From Marinilabilia salmonicolor JCM 21150 (GTDB taxonomy: Bacteria > Bacteroidota > Bacteroidia > Bacteroidales > Marinilabiliaceae): 64,000 bases of DNA. Location of the stretch: positions 1 to 64,000 of the forward strand of contig NZ_AJKI01000026.1 in NCBI RefSeq assembly GCF_000259075.1. The letters run 5' to 3'. Positions within the stretch are counted from its first letter, which is position 1; every line of letters starts with the position of its first letter. The position numbers were made by a program, and so were the translations under genes. Below the pieces are notes generated by a model that was given only the letters and a program-made list of their open reading frames with translations, searched no databases and had not been told where the DNA came from. Positions 34,201 to 42,614 of the stretch are shown piece after piece.

Positions 34201-35549
34201 TTGGGAACAGGTGGAATCACTGTTCGAAATGTTCCGTCAGGCATCATTTTAGCAAGTCCGCTACCCCATGTTCCCACCCATAGAGTTCCTCCTGGTGTTT
34301 TCGTAATGGCTGTCACATAATCAGAAGGTAGGGAAGAAGGTTTTCCGGGCTCATGACGGAATCGGTCAAATTTCCCGGTGCGGCGATCAAATTTATTTAA
34401 GCCTCCACCTGCAGTGCCAATCCACAAAACATCATCATCACCATAAATTGAATTTATAGCATTGTGAGACAAACTATTGGAATTGTTCGGCTCATGAATA
34501 ATGTAATTAAAAGGCTTTTGGTAAAGGTTGAAATGATTGACGCCACCCTTTTCCGTTCCTACCCACACATTTCCCTCTTTGTCAATATCCACAGTGTTAA
34601 TAAAAATGCTGTTGAGGGAAAATTCATCAATGGTATTGAAAGGAAATGATTCAAAAGAATTACTAACCGCTTTAAAGACATCTATTCCGCCCAGAGATCC
34701 CACATAAACATTACCTCTAAAGTCCTGTACAATAGAGTTGACCCTGTTGTGGCTAAGAGAAGAATCATCCAGTGGATCATGAAAAAACCACTCATCTCTC
34801 CCCGAAACAGGATTATATACCCACAATCCGTTAAGTGTTCCTACCCACAGGTCGCCTTCTCTGCTCTCAAATATGGAAAGTATCATGGCATCCTGTAAAC
34901 CAGCATGCGAAAACAGGTGAATGCCGGAACGCTGGTTATCAAAAACGGCAATACCATGGTTAGTGCCTATCAATAAACGACCATCTTTCATCTTCCCAAA
35001 TGAAGCCACATGATCTCCGGGAAGCAAACTGTTACCTGAATCATAATGACTGATATCCAAAGTATCTTCGTTCTCTTTAAGTAAAAACAGTCCGTTTTCA
35101 TAAGTCCCCACCCAAACACGATTATCCGTATCTGCATAAAGAGCTACAACATTGAAGGAATGCTCCGGATGATCCGATAATAAAATCTCCTCGAATTCTT
35201 CGTTAACCTTATCGTATCGCATCAAACCCTGGGAAGTTCCCACCCATATATAATTTTCATGGCTTTGAGTAAGTGCATTTATAAGATTGGAAGGAAGATC
35301 AGGTTTCCAATAATTTGTAAAATCGTATCCATCATAACGACTAAGACCGTTTCCGGTGGCAAACCACATAAAACCATCCTGATCACGTAAAATATCATTT
35401 ACCGTATTCTGAGGCAAACCCTGATCAATGGTCAGATACTGAACATGGTAACTAAACTCTCCTCTGACAAGAAAAAGCAGGGGAGTGCAAACAAAAAAAA
35501 GAAAAAAGAATAATGTCCTCCTAAGTAATCCCATCGTTATTTTTTTCAT
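31239..35549 (-). CDS. Hybrid two-component system regulator (HTCS)
   Basis: This 1436-residue protein (from MKKITMGLLRR) has a signal/anchor (5-25), about 14 Reg_prop propeller blades with WVGT..GL repeats (35-700), a Y_Y_Y domain (about 735-800), a membrane helix (about 810-830), a coiled coil, a histidine kinase core with SHEFRTPL, NLLSNAFKYTPEGG and GTGIGLAL, a receiver with ISDVMMPEMDG and SAKALLEDQ, and a C-terminal AraC DNA-binding domain. It senses a periplasmic glycan and activates polysaccharide genes. It is divergent from the GH43 arabinanase gene, so arabinan-derived oligosaccharide is the likely signal. I chose the inner start because it directly precedes the signal segment. Confidence 0.93.
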   Translation of the reverse strand: MKKITMGLLRRTLFFFLFFVCTPLLFLVRGEFSYHVQYLTIDQGLPQNTVNDILRDQDGFMWFATGNGLSRYDGYDFTNYWKPDLPSNLINALTQSHENYIWVGTSQGLMRYDKVNEEFEEILLSDHPEHSFNVVALYADTDNRVWVGTYENGLFLLKENEDTLDISHYDSGNSLLPGDHVASFGKMKDGRLLIGTNHGIAVFDNQRSGIHLFSHAGLQDAMILSIFESREGDLWVGTLNGLWVYNPVSGRDEWFFHDPLDDSSLSHNRVNSIVQDFRGNVYVGSLGGIDVFKAVSNSFESFPFNTIDEFSLNSIFINTVDIDKEGNVWVGTEKGGVNHFNLYQKPFNYIIHEPNNSNSLSHNAINSIYGDDDVLWIGTAGGGLNKFDRRTGKFDRFRHEPGKPSSLPSDYVTAITKTPGGTLWVGTWGSGLAKMMPDGTFRTVIPPVPNPETNYQNAFISSLLYDTRGYLFVGTEGGLAILNLSTETFIDINQDENALVQISEIGCLMKDDKNNLWIGTRNGLFKFPVNALELPFKAICTSNQLRVFKSNNTEGFPGNYITSLAQDMDGNIWIGTYGDGLVEVTADTGYTFRQYNKSDGLSNNVIYAIQEDVAGFIWVSTDYGLSRINSKTGQIDNYFADDGLLSDQFYWSASFKSDEGELFFGSINGVNHFFPSGFPVYPHEPEVTISSLKIFNSEVEVGDKRNGKVVLKNPVQDVEEISLSYKDNVFSLEFTALDYFLTRKIKYAYQLEGVDRDWVEVSSNQRSASYTNLKGGTYLFKVKASNSDGRWSDEVTSMRIVIRPPFWQTTWFLVLLTIAVIAGTILYIRHHTKRLVLEKETLERTVRARTEKIAEQNEHMRHQAEELKATNTDLQRKSDEVEGQKLQLEEKNREILLQRDKLLQLNEEIESINQSRLRFFTNISHEFRTPLTLIISPVERLLKEMHLPGMAHELLTSVQRNARRLNLLIDQLLMFRKIETGNLSVRITNSNLSSFISEVFHAYDVLARQKNIIYIKNVELKGDSYWYDDEKLENILYNLLSNAFKYTPEGGEINLKVTEQHSENQKPSLSIEVTDTGVGIKEEQMENIFKRFYRTTGDNLTKGTGIGLALTKDLVDVMNGSIVVARNGVQGSRFIVTIPFRKEDFPGAEVNELPTYDSAEINNKVQVVLDNIKEEEVFLGLNEDGNTDEVTVLIVEDNKELALFIANSLSGPYHVQVAENGKIGYDMARKNPPDLIISDVMMPEMDGIEMCRQIKNNLYTSHVPVIMLSAKALLEDQLQGLQFGADDYISKPFNLDILKAKVHNVIETRRKIRSLFTARADIPQVNQESESLDDKFLSKAYDVLEQSYSNPDFSVEMFSDSMFVSRSLLYKKLKALVDLSPNDFIAIYRLKKARPLILSKEMSVSEVAYSVGFNDPKYFSRVFKKFFKKTPSEYLE

Positions 35550-35929
35550 ATTAGAACTGCTTTGACACTTGATCGTTTCCTTAAAAAAGAGCGAAAATCT
35601 TTGAGCAACAAGACTGAAGTTGCCCGGATTGCTATTCAACAGCTTTCAATATATTAATCTCCGTCTGCCAAAGAAGTATTAGAACCTCCACTCAATTTGA
35701 AAAATTCGAGCCATTAAAACCTGTAAAACAGATAACCTGCAATATGCTGAATCATTTTATACAGGCATAAATTTAAAAGAAACCAGAACAAATAAACGCC
35801 GCAAGACAAACAATTATTCAACAGTCCCCTACTTTTCACATTTCATCCTCCCTGTTTCCCTGCGTTGTAAATACATTTGAAAACAGTTTATTCCTACCCT
35901 TTTTAATGGTAATTTAATCAAATTTTGCG
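35550..35929. promoter_or_regulatory. Divergent promoter region of HTCS and GH43
   Basis: No gene is seen. TACATTTGA at 35872-35880 is a possible -7 element for the GH43 gene. The AraC part of the HTCS should bind here, but I could not define direct repeats with confidence. Confidence 0.3.
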
Positions 35930-37396
35930 ATGAACATTTTAAAAATCTTCTTTCCTGCTTCACTGGCCATTCTGATATTGGCAATGGGATGCAATGAAAA
36001 AGCCCCCTCCCCGGAAACCAATCCGTACAAGGATGATTACGCTGACATCACTCCGCTGTCGCAAAGAGACAAATGGGGAACAGCAAACGTTCATGATCCC
36101 TCCATCATCAAGACAGACAGTTTTTACTACGTTTACTCCACCGATGCCTACTATATAAAACGAGGAGTTAAGTTCAACGACACTGACGAAAAAATGGGAA
36201 ATATCCCCATTCGCAGATCCAAAGACCTGGTCAACTGGGAATTCGCAGGATGGGCGCTCGAGTCCATCCCTCAACCGGCCATTGACCATGTTCACTCATA
36301 CACTGGCAACAAAGGCGCTGACAATATGTGGGCTCCCTATATATACAAACACAATGATACCTATAGGATTTATTACTCTGTTTCCAGCTTTGGCTCACAG
36401 GCATCTTACATCGGACTTGCAGAAGCCCGATCGCCCGAAGGCCCATTCACCGACAAAGGAGTCGTCGTAAAAACCGACACTTCAAGTGTTATGAATGCCA
36501 TTGATGCCTCAGTCATTAAGGACAAAAAAACCGATAAGGTCTGGATGCATTATGGATCTTATTTTGGTGGTTTACATGTCATGGAACTGGATGAAGAAAC
36601 CGGACTGGCAAAAACACCGGGAGATCAAGGCAACCTGGTTGCCACAAGAGGGAATAAAGAAACGCGTGTAATCGAAGCCCCCGAAATCATTTACCATCCT
36701 GAATTTGACCAATACTATCTCTTTGTATCCTACGATCCGTTGTTCACATTCTACAATATACGTGTTGGCCGTTCAGACAATCCTAATGGTCCTTTTCTGG
36801 ACTATTTTGGGAACGATATGGCGGAAGAGACCAACAACTACCCAATGCTGACTCATTCTTATATGTTTGAAAACCATCCCGGCTGGTCAGGCAACGGACA
36901 TTGTGGCGTTCTTAGCGACAATGGTAAGTTTTTCATGCTACATCAGGGACGTCTGGCTCCTGATAATCTGCAGATGAGAATGCACGTCAGGGAGATGAAA
37001 TGGCTTCCATCCGGATGGCCTGTTGTTTCGCCCGAGCGATACGCAGGATTGAAAGATAAAAGCATTAACTCCGGGGAAATTCCCGGAACATGGGAAGTCA
37101 TACATTTCAAAGATCTTGTAGATCAAACAGAACTTTGGCAGGGCCAGATTCCTCCCGGAGGTTGGACCTATGACAAAAGTGCTTTCAACGTATCTGAAAA
37201 ACTGGAACTTTCCGATGATGGCAAAATCAACCATGAATGTATTAATCAGTGGACCTTTGATGGTGAGCTCCTTGAAATAAACGATGCAAAATGTACTGTT
37301 TTTACAGGATGGGACTGGGAGAACGAAAAAGAAACCATTCTTTTTTCCGGTATCATGGAGAACGGAACTGCAATATGGGGGAAAAAGGTTGAGTAA
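35930..37396 (+). CDS. GH43 endo-arabinanase-type lipoprotein
   Basis: This 488-residue protein has a lipoprotein signal (LAILILAMGC), a five-blade propeller (about 45-370) with the general base Asp in NVHDPSII, a structural Asp in NAIDASVI and the acid Glu in VIEAPEII, followed by a C-terminal beta domain (about 385-488) of the kind found in GH43 arabinanases. It would cut alpha-1,5-arabinan. Divergent from the HTCS gene, which probably controls it. A bidirectional terminator follows. Confidence 0.88.
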   Translation: MNILKIFFPASLAILILAMGCNEKAPSPETNPYKDDYADITPLSQRDKWGTANVHDPSIIKTDSFYYVYSTDAYYIKRGVKFNDTDEKMGNIPIRRSKDLVNWEFAGWALESIPQPAIDHVHSYTGNKGADNMWAPYIYKHNDTYRIYYSVSSFGSQASYIGLAEARSPEGPFTDKGVVVKTDTSSVMNAIDASVIKDKKTDKVWMHYGSYFGGLHVMELDEETGLAKTPGDQGNLVATRGNKETRVIEAPEIIYHPEFDQYYLFVSYDPLFTFYNIRVGRSDNPNGPFLDYFGNDMAEETNNYPMLTHSYMFENHPGWSGNGHCGVLSDNGKFFMLHQGRLAPDNLQMRMHVREMKWLPSGWPVVSPERYAGLKDKSINSGEIPGTWEVIHFKDLVDQTELWQGQIPPGGWTYDKSAFNVSEKLELSDDGKINHECINQWTFDGELLEINDAKCTVFTGWDWENEKETILFSGIMENGTAIWGKKVE

Positions 37397-37490
37397 AACT
37401 TAAATTATCCGCCTGAGGTCAATTAAACCTATATCTGATGCCGTTATCCCCGGAAGAAAGAAATTCAACAAAACTCTTTTTTTCATAGCC

Positions 37491-37530
37491 AAAAAAGGGC
37501 CTTTCTGATAATTCGGAAAGGCCCTTTTCT
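37491..37530. terminator. Bidirectional terminator
   Basis: AAAAGGGCCTTTC (37493-37505) and GAAAGGCCCTTTT (37516-37528) form a 13-bp perfect stem with A- and T-runs. It ends GH43 on plus and the redoxin genes on minus. Confidence 0.85.
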
Positions 37531-37559
37531 TTTTTAACGATAATATACCCACAATCAAC

Positions 37560-38156
37560 TTACTTCCATTTGATACTGCACCCAATGGCTTTTGTCTCTT
37601 TAGGATCAACAGGCTCTCCTGCTTGCAGGCTCGTGATAGCGGCTGCAACATATTTCTCCTTTACCGCAGATGCATCCTGATAGTTGTCGTCAATTGCCCC
37701 GATGTATCTTACAATCAACTTACCGACTTCCTTGTTTACCAGATATACATGAGGCGTACGGGTAGCTCCGTAAGTTTTGGCAATTTCCTGGGTCTCATCA
37801 AACAAATATGGAAAGGTAAAACCCTTCTCCTCTGCCCTCACCTTCATGTTTTCAAAAGAATCGGAAGGATAGGCCACCGGATCGTTAGGATTTATAGCAA
37901 TTACGGGATACCCACTGCTTTTAAACTTTTTATCCAGCGCAATAATCCTGTCTTCATAGGCAACCGCATAAGGACAGTGATTGGTGGTAAAAATCACAAT
38001 GAAACCTTTTGCATCAGGGAAATCGGCCATTGACACCAAACCATCATCCACATTTTTCAGCCGGAAATCTCTTGCTTCATCACCGGGAGCATATCCCTGT
38101 CCTGTGACAGCAACGGCAAAAAATGCCACTGTCAGACTCATCATCAGCTTCTTCAT
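37560..38156 (-). CDS. Secreted redoxin-family protein with one active Cys
   Basis: This 198-residue protein has a signal peptide (ending VTGQ) and an AhpC/TSA-type redoxin domain. The usual CNHCPY motif of this group is TNHCPYA here, so the first Cys is missing; a second Cys occurs only near the C-terminus (IGCSIKW). It may work as a one-Cys peroxidase or use the C-terminal Cys as partner. The cis-Pro segment is TRTPHVYL. It overlaps the TlpA-like gene by 4 bp and is translated after it. Confidence 0.83.
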   Translation of the reverse strand: MKKLMMSLTVAFFAVAVTGQGYAPGDEARDFRLKNVDDGLVSMADFPDAKGFIVIFTTNHCPYAVAYEDRIIALDKKFKSSGYPVIAINPNDPVAYPSDSFENMKVRAEEKGFTFPYLFDETQEIAKTYGATRTPHVYLVNKEVGKLIVRYIGAIDDNYQDASAVKEKYVAAAITSLQAGEPVDPKETKAIGCSIKWK

Positions 38157-38632
38157 AACTTTATTGATTTAATTATGGATATTAATTTTTCTTTTGAAAG
38201 GGAACTTTCGTGAAAATTCCTACTGTCACCTCTGTAAATCATAGTGGCGGGAATCGCTCCCGACCAGGTTGGATCGACTTTATTTATCCACTCATTACTA
38301 TTAGGATCATTCAACAGTATTACCTGCTCTCCAATCCGGTGTTTCTCAATGAATGGTAATAACCGACTATCTTTTTGAGTCGGAAAATCAAGACTCACAA
38401 AAACAAACTTCACTTTTTCATCTTTCATCTCCGATGCCACCTCCAGAAAATGAGGTATCTCCTCCACACATGGTTTGCACCAGGTTGCCCAGAAATTCAC
38501 AACATATGTGGTATCGTTGTTTTGGTGAAGCAGCGGAGACAACTCTTCAAAGTTCACCTCTTCAATTGACTGACTATCAATCGGCACAACAAAAGCCAAT
38601 ATCAGAAGAACAATAAAAAGCACCTTTTTCAT
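38153..38632 (-). CDS. TlpA-like secreted thioredoxin
   Basis: This 159-residue protein (from MKKVLFIVLLIL) has a signal peptide and a thioredoxin domain with the active site NFWATWCKPCVEEIP. TlpA/ResA-type proteins reduce periplasmic disulfides. I chose the inner ATG since it begins the signal peptide. It overlaps the next gene by ATGA and probably feeds electrons to the one-Cys redoxin. Confidence 0.87.
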   Translation of the reverse strand: MKKVLFIVLLILAFVVPIDSQSIEEVNFEELSPLLHQNNDTTYVVNFWATWCKPCVEEIPHFLEVASEMKDEKVKFVFVSLDFPTQKDSRLLPFIEKHRIGEQVILLNDPNSNEWINKVDPTWSGAIPATMIYRGDSRNFHESSLSKEKLISIIKSIKL

Positions 38633-38773
38633 GGAGCATATTTTAAAAAGAAAAAAACTGTTATACATTTCCTAAACAACAAGCACCGCAATCGGGTTCA
38701 ACCAATCCTATAGGATTCTATGTTTTGCCTGATAGTTCATTTTACAACCTTTCTCAAATAATAAAAGCAAAAA

Positions 38774-38812
38774 CTCAGGTTTATTGTTATTTTAAAATAA
38801 AAATGACCTGAG
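38774..38812. promoter_or_regulatory. 39-bp near-perfect palindrome in divergent promoter region
   Basis: CTCAGGT and ACCTGAG bracket an AT-rich inner palindrome (TTATTTTAAAATAA), with T-runs to the right. It lies between the TlpA-like gene (minus) and the porin gene (plus), 180 bases before the porin ATG. It could be an operator, or an attenuator on the porin side. Confidence 0.45.
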
Positions 38813-38907
38813 AAACCTGTCTTTTTTTGATCAGAATATTACTGCTCTTTGCACACAATAATTATGTATATGGTTTTTTTGCACGGCAGAGAGCATTGCT
38901 CTGAAGT

Positions 38908-38939
38908 TTTGCTTTCGGTCTGAAAATTTAATAATTTGT
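38908..38939 (+). promoter_or_regulatory. Candidate promoter of the porin-nhaC operon
   Basis: TTTG at 38908-38911, then 20 bases, then TAATTTGT at 38932-38939, resembling the Bacteroidota -33/-7 pattern. 54 bases before the ATG. Confidence 0.35.
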
Positions 38940-38992
38940 CAATTAGAAATAAGGTTTGTTTTTATTAACCTTCACTAAATCATTGTTTTGCT

Positions 38993-40303
38993 ATGAGAAT
39001 ATTATCTACGGCGATTCCCTCCTCCCCAAAACAGTTTGTATTACTCATACTACTTTTGATTTCAGCACAAATAAACAGTCAGACAACTACTGAAAACGAC
39101 TCTGTCAGACATACCAAAACAGACGCAGAACTTGACTCCTTAAAACAAGCCTTCCGGCAAATGCAGGGAGCCATCAATGAGTTGCGCCAGGCGGTGGATT
39201 CCAGTCATTCAGATATGAACCAATTAATCAGCATTTTTGACCCCAACGAAACTACAGATGAAAATTTCCAGTCACGTTCACGACGCGGAAGAGTTGATGC
39301 CCTATTACAGGCGATCACAAAACAACCGGGGCGATTACAATTTAACGGAGGAGCGACATCGATTTATCAAAACTCCCGCAACAGAAAAGATCATCACAAT
39401 ACTTTTACCGGCTCATTCGACATTTATGCCCATACAGCTTTTAGTCCCAATTCCTTGCTCTTTTTCGATTTGGAAGCAATTGGCGGCAACGGGCCCGACA
39501 AATACTATCCAAATATGGCCGGAATCAATGGTGATGCAGGCTCCACCCAATCTTCTGACGGCACCGACAGGCTCACCATTCTGGAAGCATGGACTGAATT
39601 CACCATGCTGAATAAGGCAATTACCATAACTGCAGGAAAGATTGATCTGACCAACTACTTCGATAACAACTCCTCGGCCAATGACGAAACGATGCAATTC
39701 ATCAGCGGAGCATTTATCAACAGTGCTGCTTTTGCAGTTCCCGGCAATGGACCGGGAGTGAGATTAAGAACCACCTTGCTTGATAAATACCACTTTCAGT
39801 TCGGAGCCTCAAGTGCAGATAATTCAGGTGATGAAATATTCGAAGACATCTATAGAATCGGCAGTCTGGGATGGACGGTTTTACCAGGCACCGGCTTCGA
39901 ATCTAACCTTCGAATATACGGCTACCAACACCCGTTGGCCAATCACGGATGCGGGTGGGGGATTAGCTTTGATAAAATCCTGTTTGGCGCCTACCACTTT
40001 TTTGGTCGTTATGGACAAAATGAAGACAATGTGGCACAGTTCCGGGGCATCAAAGAAGCATGGAGCGCGGGAACACGATTTGTAAGAATCATTGCAAACC
40101 AGACCCTGGCAATAGGGATGGCTTATGGCGAAAACTTCTCGGATAATGATCAGATAGAAAAAGAACAAGTGGCAGAATTGTATTTCAGAAGACAGATCAA
40201 TCAATGGATTCACATCTCGCCCCACGTCCAGGGAATCCGAAATGCCAGTGGAATTGATGAAGATGTGCTTATATTTGCTGTCAGAACACACTTTAATTTT
40301 TAA
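38993..40303 (+). CDS. Outer-membrane porin with N-terminal coiled coil
   Basis: This 436-residue protein has a signal peptide (ending ISAQINSQ), a short coiled coil (about 50-85, LDSLKQAFRQMQGAINELRQAVD), and a beta-barrel domain with many aromatic-ended strands and a terminal Phe (RTHFNF), resembling the OprB-type carbohydrate porins. It is followed after 1 bp by nhaC, so the two are expressed together. Substrate unknown; with NhaC it may serve ion homeostasis rather than sugar uptake. Confidence 0.75.
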   Translation: MRILSTAIPSSPKQFVLLILLLISAQINSQTTTENDSVRHTKTDAELDSLKQAFRQMQGAINELRQAVDSSHSDMNQLISIFDPNETTDENFQSRSRRGRVDALLQAITKQPGRLQFNGGATSIYQNSRNRKDHHNTFTGSFDIYAHTAFSPNSLLFFDLEAIGGNGPDKYYPNMAGINGDAGSTQSSDGTDRLTILEAWTEFTMLNKAITITAGKIDLTNYFDNNSSANDETMQFISGAFINSAAFAVPGNGPGVRLRTTLLDKYHFQFGASSADNSGDEIFEDIYRIGSLGWTVLPGTGFESNLRIYGYQHPLANHGCGWGISFDKILFGAYHFFGRYGQNEDNVAQFRGIKEAWSAGTRFVRIIANQTLAIGMAYGENFSDNDQIEKEQVAELYFRRQINQWIHISPHVQGIRNASGIDEDVLIFAVRTHFNF

Positions 40304-40304
40304 C

Positions 40305-41750
40305 ATGCCTGATTCCAAAAACACATCTCTGTTCGAAGCACTTCTTCCCATCCTGTTCCTGATTGGGTTACTTACGGCTAATGTATTTCTGTTTGATGAT
40401 ACACTGGGAGGTGCCAACCAGATTGCTTTGTTACTGGCAGCATCACTGGGAGGCATCATTGTTTCGCGCAACGGGCTAAGCTGGGCTAATACCAAAAATC
40501 ACATCGTAAAAACCATCGGTTCGGCTATGCCCTCCATGTTAATTTTATTGCTGATAGGCTCCCTGGCAGGAACCTGGATGATTAGCGGGGTAGTTCCGGC
40601 AATGATCTATTACGGTATGGATATTATAAATCCTCACGTATTCCTGATTACTGCCGTAATCGTTTGTGCCATCGTTTCGGTTGCGACCGGAAGTTCGTGG
40701 TCCACCATTGCGACCATTGGAATTGCCCTGTTAGGAATTGGAAAAGCCATCGGTGTAAATGATGCCGTTACTGCCGGCGCCATTATTTCAGGAGCCTATT
40801 TTGGCGACAAAATATCGCCACTGAGCGACACCACCAACCTGGCACCGGCCATGGCTGGCACCGACCTCTTCACGCACATCAGGTATATGTTTTACACCAC
40901 GGTTCCCAGCATGACCATCACCCTGATTATCTTCGCAATTATCGGCATCAATTACAATTTTGGAACCACCATCACAAGTACAGAAACCGTAAAAGCAGCC
41001 ATCGAAGGTTCCTTTAACATTTCGCCATGGCTTTTTCTGGTTCCGTCAATTTTATTGACCATCATTATTCTTAAAATGCCCCCTCTCCCGGCACTTATGA
41101 TCGGAACCTTACTGGGCGGACTCTTTGCCATTATCTTTCAACCGGAAACCATTCAGGAAGTGGCAGGCAAAGGAGTGGGTTTCGTGAAAGCCTCCTACAT
41201 ATCAGTGATGCAGGCAATGTTTGGCGATGTGCAACTCTCAACAACAAACTCTACCGTTAACGCTCTTTTGAATACTTCCGGGATGCGCGGGATGCTGGAC
41301 ACCATTTGGCTGATTCTTTCTGCCATGGTGTTTGGCGGAGTCATGGAAGCCGGAGGACTCCTTACCCGCATCACACGACCGATTATGAAGATGGCCAAAT
41401 CAACAGGGGCATTGGTGACATCCACTGTGGGAACCTGCATCTTCTTCAACACCACGGCTTCCGATCAATACATCTCCATTGTAGTCCCCGGGCGTATGTT
41501 CAAAAAAGCCTATGAAGAGAAAGGACTGAAACCAGAGGTTTTGAGCCGCACGCTGGAAGATTCAGGTACCATGACCTCCGTACTGATACCTTGGAATACC
41601 TGTGGGGCAACCCAATCCCGAATTCTGGGAGTAGCCACTTTTGATTATCTTCCTTATGCTTTTTTTAATATCATCAGTCCTTTGATGAGCATACTTTTTG
41701 CAGTTTTGAAGATTAAAATCAGGAGGTTTAAGGACAGGAATAACACGTAA
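40305..41750 (+). CDS. nhaC: NhaC-family Na+/H+ antiporter
   Basis: This 481-residue protein (from MPDSKNTSLFE) has about eleven membrane helices and NhaC marks: ATGSSWSTIATIG, SGAYFGDKISPLSDTTNLAPA and SDQYISIVVPGRM. It exchanges sodium for protons, sometimes with malate-lactate, in pH and salt control. The start chosen lies 2 bases after the porin stop; an upstream start would overlap the porin by 60 bases. This fits a marine or saline habitat. Confidence 0.88.
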   Translation: MPDSKNTSLFEALLPILFLIGLLTANVFLFDDTLGGANQIALLLAASLGGIIVSRNGLSWANTKNHIVKTIGSAMPSMLILLLIGSLAGTWMISGVVPAMIYYGMDIINPHVFLITAVIVCAIVSVATGSSWSTIATIGIALLGIGKAIGVNDAVTAGAIISGAYFGDKISPLSDTTNLAPAMAGTDLFTHIRYMFYTTVPSMTITLIIFAIIGINYNFGTTITSTETVKAAIEGSFNISPWLFLVPSILLTIIILKMPPLPALMIGTLLGGLFAIIFQPETIQEVAGKGVGFVKASYISVMQAMFGDVQLSTTNSTVNALLNTSGMRGMLDTIWLILSAMVFGGVMEAGGLLTRITRPIMKMAKSTGALVTSTVGTCIFFNTTASDQYISIVVPGRMFKKAYEEKGLKPEVLSRTLEDSGTMTSVLIPWNTCGATQSRILGVATFDYLPYAFFNIISPLMSILFAVLKIKIRRFKDRNNT

Positions 41751-41777
41751 AAGTTTTTCAGCAAGGTTGGCAGAGGC

Positions 41778-41820
41778 CCGTCATTGCGAACGTAGAGAAG
41801 CAATATCAATCTATTAACCG
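41778..41820. repeat. REP-like GTCATTGCGA fragment
   Basis: The sequence CGTCATTGCGAACG followed by AGAAGCAAT is of a type scattered in many bacterial genomes as intergenic repeats. Here it is one short copy after nhaC. Confidence 0.5.
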
Positions 41821-41872
41821 GACACCAATGAATTGAATTGTAAAACATTAAAAACCAGATTTAAACTAACCC

Positions 41873-42493
41873 ATGAAACAAAGAATCCTTCTCAAAAGAT
41901 TATGGAAGCTATTGATTATTTCGACATTCTTAATGGCATTTCAATGCGAGGATGAAAATCAGGAAATTTTAAAGTATAATGATTATAAAGTAAATATATC
42001 ACCTGCATCATCTTTCTCTTTAAATGATACCATTTGGATAAAAGGAATTATTTCTTCACAAGTATATAATCTATCATTGAATGACTCTGTATTCCTGGAG
42101 TCTCCCAATGGTGATTATTTTTCAATCTATAAAATATTTGAACCTGACGGAACTTCAAACTGCATAGACGCAATGAATAAATTCAAGTTAATATTAGACA
42201 AAGGAGACTATTCATTGGGTCGTTGTAAAAATGCAGACTTATATATGTCACCAGTTTTAGAAAAAGATAATTTACTTTACACATATAGAATTGGATTAAA
42301 ACCTCTGCTAATCGGAGATTATGCCATTAGCTGGAGAAATGCAACAATTCAAAATGCAAATAGACATAAAAATGTTATCAATAATTATCCAATCCAAAAC
42401 AGTCCTAATCTACTAGGCTTTAATTCATGTGGTGAAATTTCATGGAGATTTTTAGATGAATCTGAGGGCGAATATTATTTTCGAGTAGAATAA
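41873..42493 (+). CDS. Hypothetical AT-rich lipoprotein, 206 aa
   Basis: I do not recognise this protein. It has an N-terminal signal with a lipobox (TFLMAFQC, Cys about 25) and a beta-rich mature part with pairs of Cys at CIDAM and GRCKN and a late Cys in NSCGEIS, which may form disulfides. Its DNA is visibly richer in A and T than the genes on both sides, and it stands alone between a REP-like fragment and the dehydrogenase gene. This suggests a recently gained lineage-specific surface protein. Confidence 0.7.
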   Translation: MKQRILLKRLWKLLIISTFLMAFQCEDENQEILKYNDYKVNISPASSFSLNDTIWIKGIISSQVYNLSLNDSVFLESPNGDYFSIYKIFEPDGTSNCIDAMNKFKLILDKGDYSLGRCKNADLYMSPVLEKDNLLYTYRIGLKPLLIGDYAISWRNATIQNANRHKNVINNYPIQNSPNLLGFNSCGEISWRFLDESEGEYYFRVE

Positions 42494-42614
42494 AAACGTT
42501 TTACGACAAAGCTACATCCGGGCCATGGTCGCAATCAATAAAACAATCATAACTTCACCTCCGAAATGTTCCAGTTCCACTTACTGTTTGTTACCTTCGT
42601 GAAAAAACAAAATT

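Noticed and set aside
39881-40495. 204-residue minus-strand ORF
   Set aside because: Antisense to porin and nhaC, with no start signal or family.
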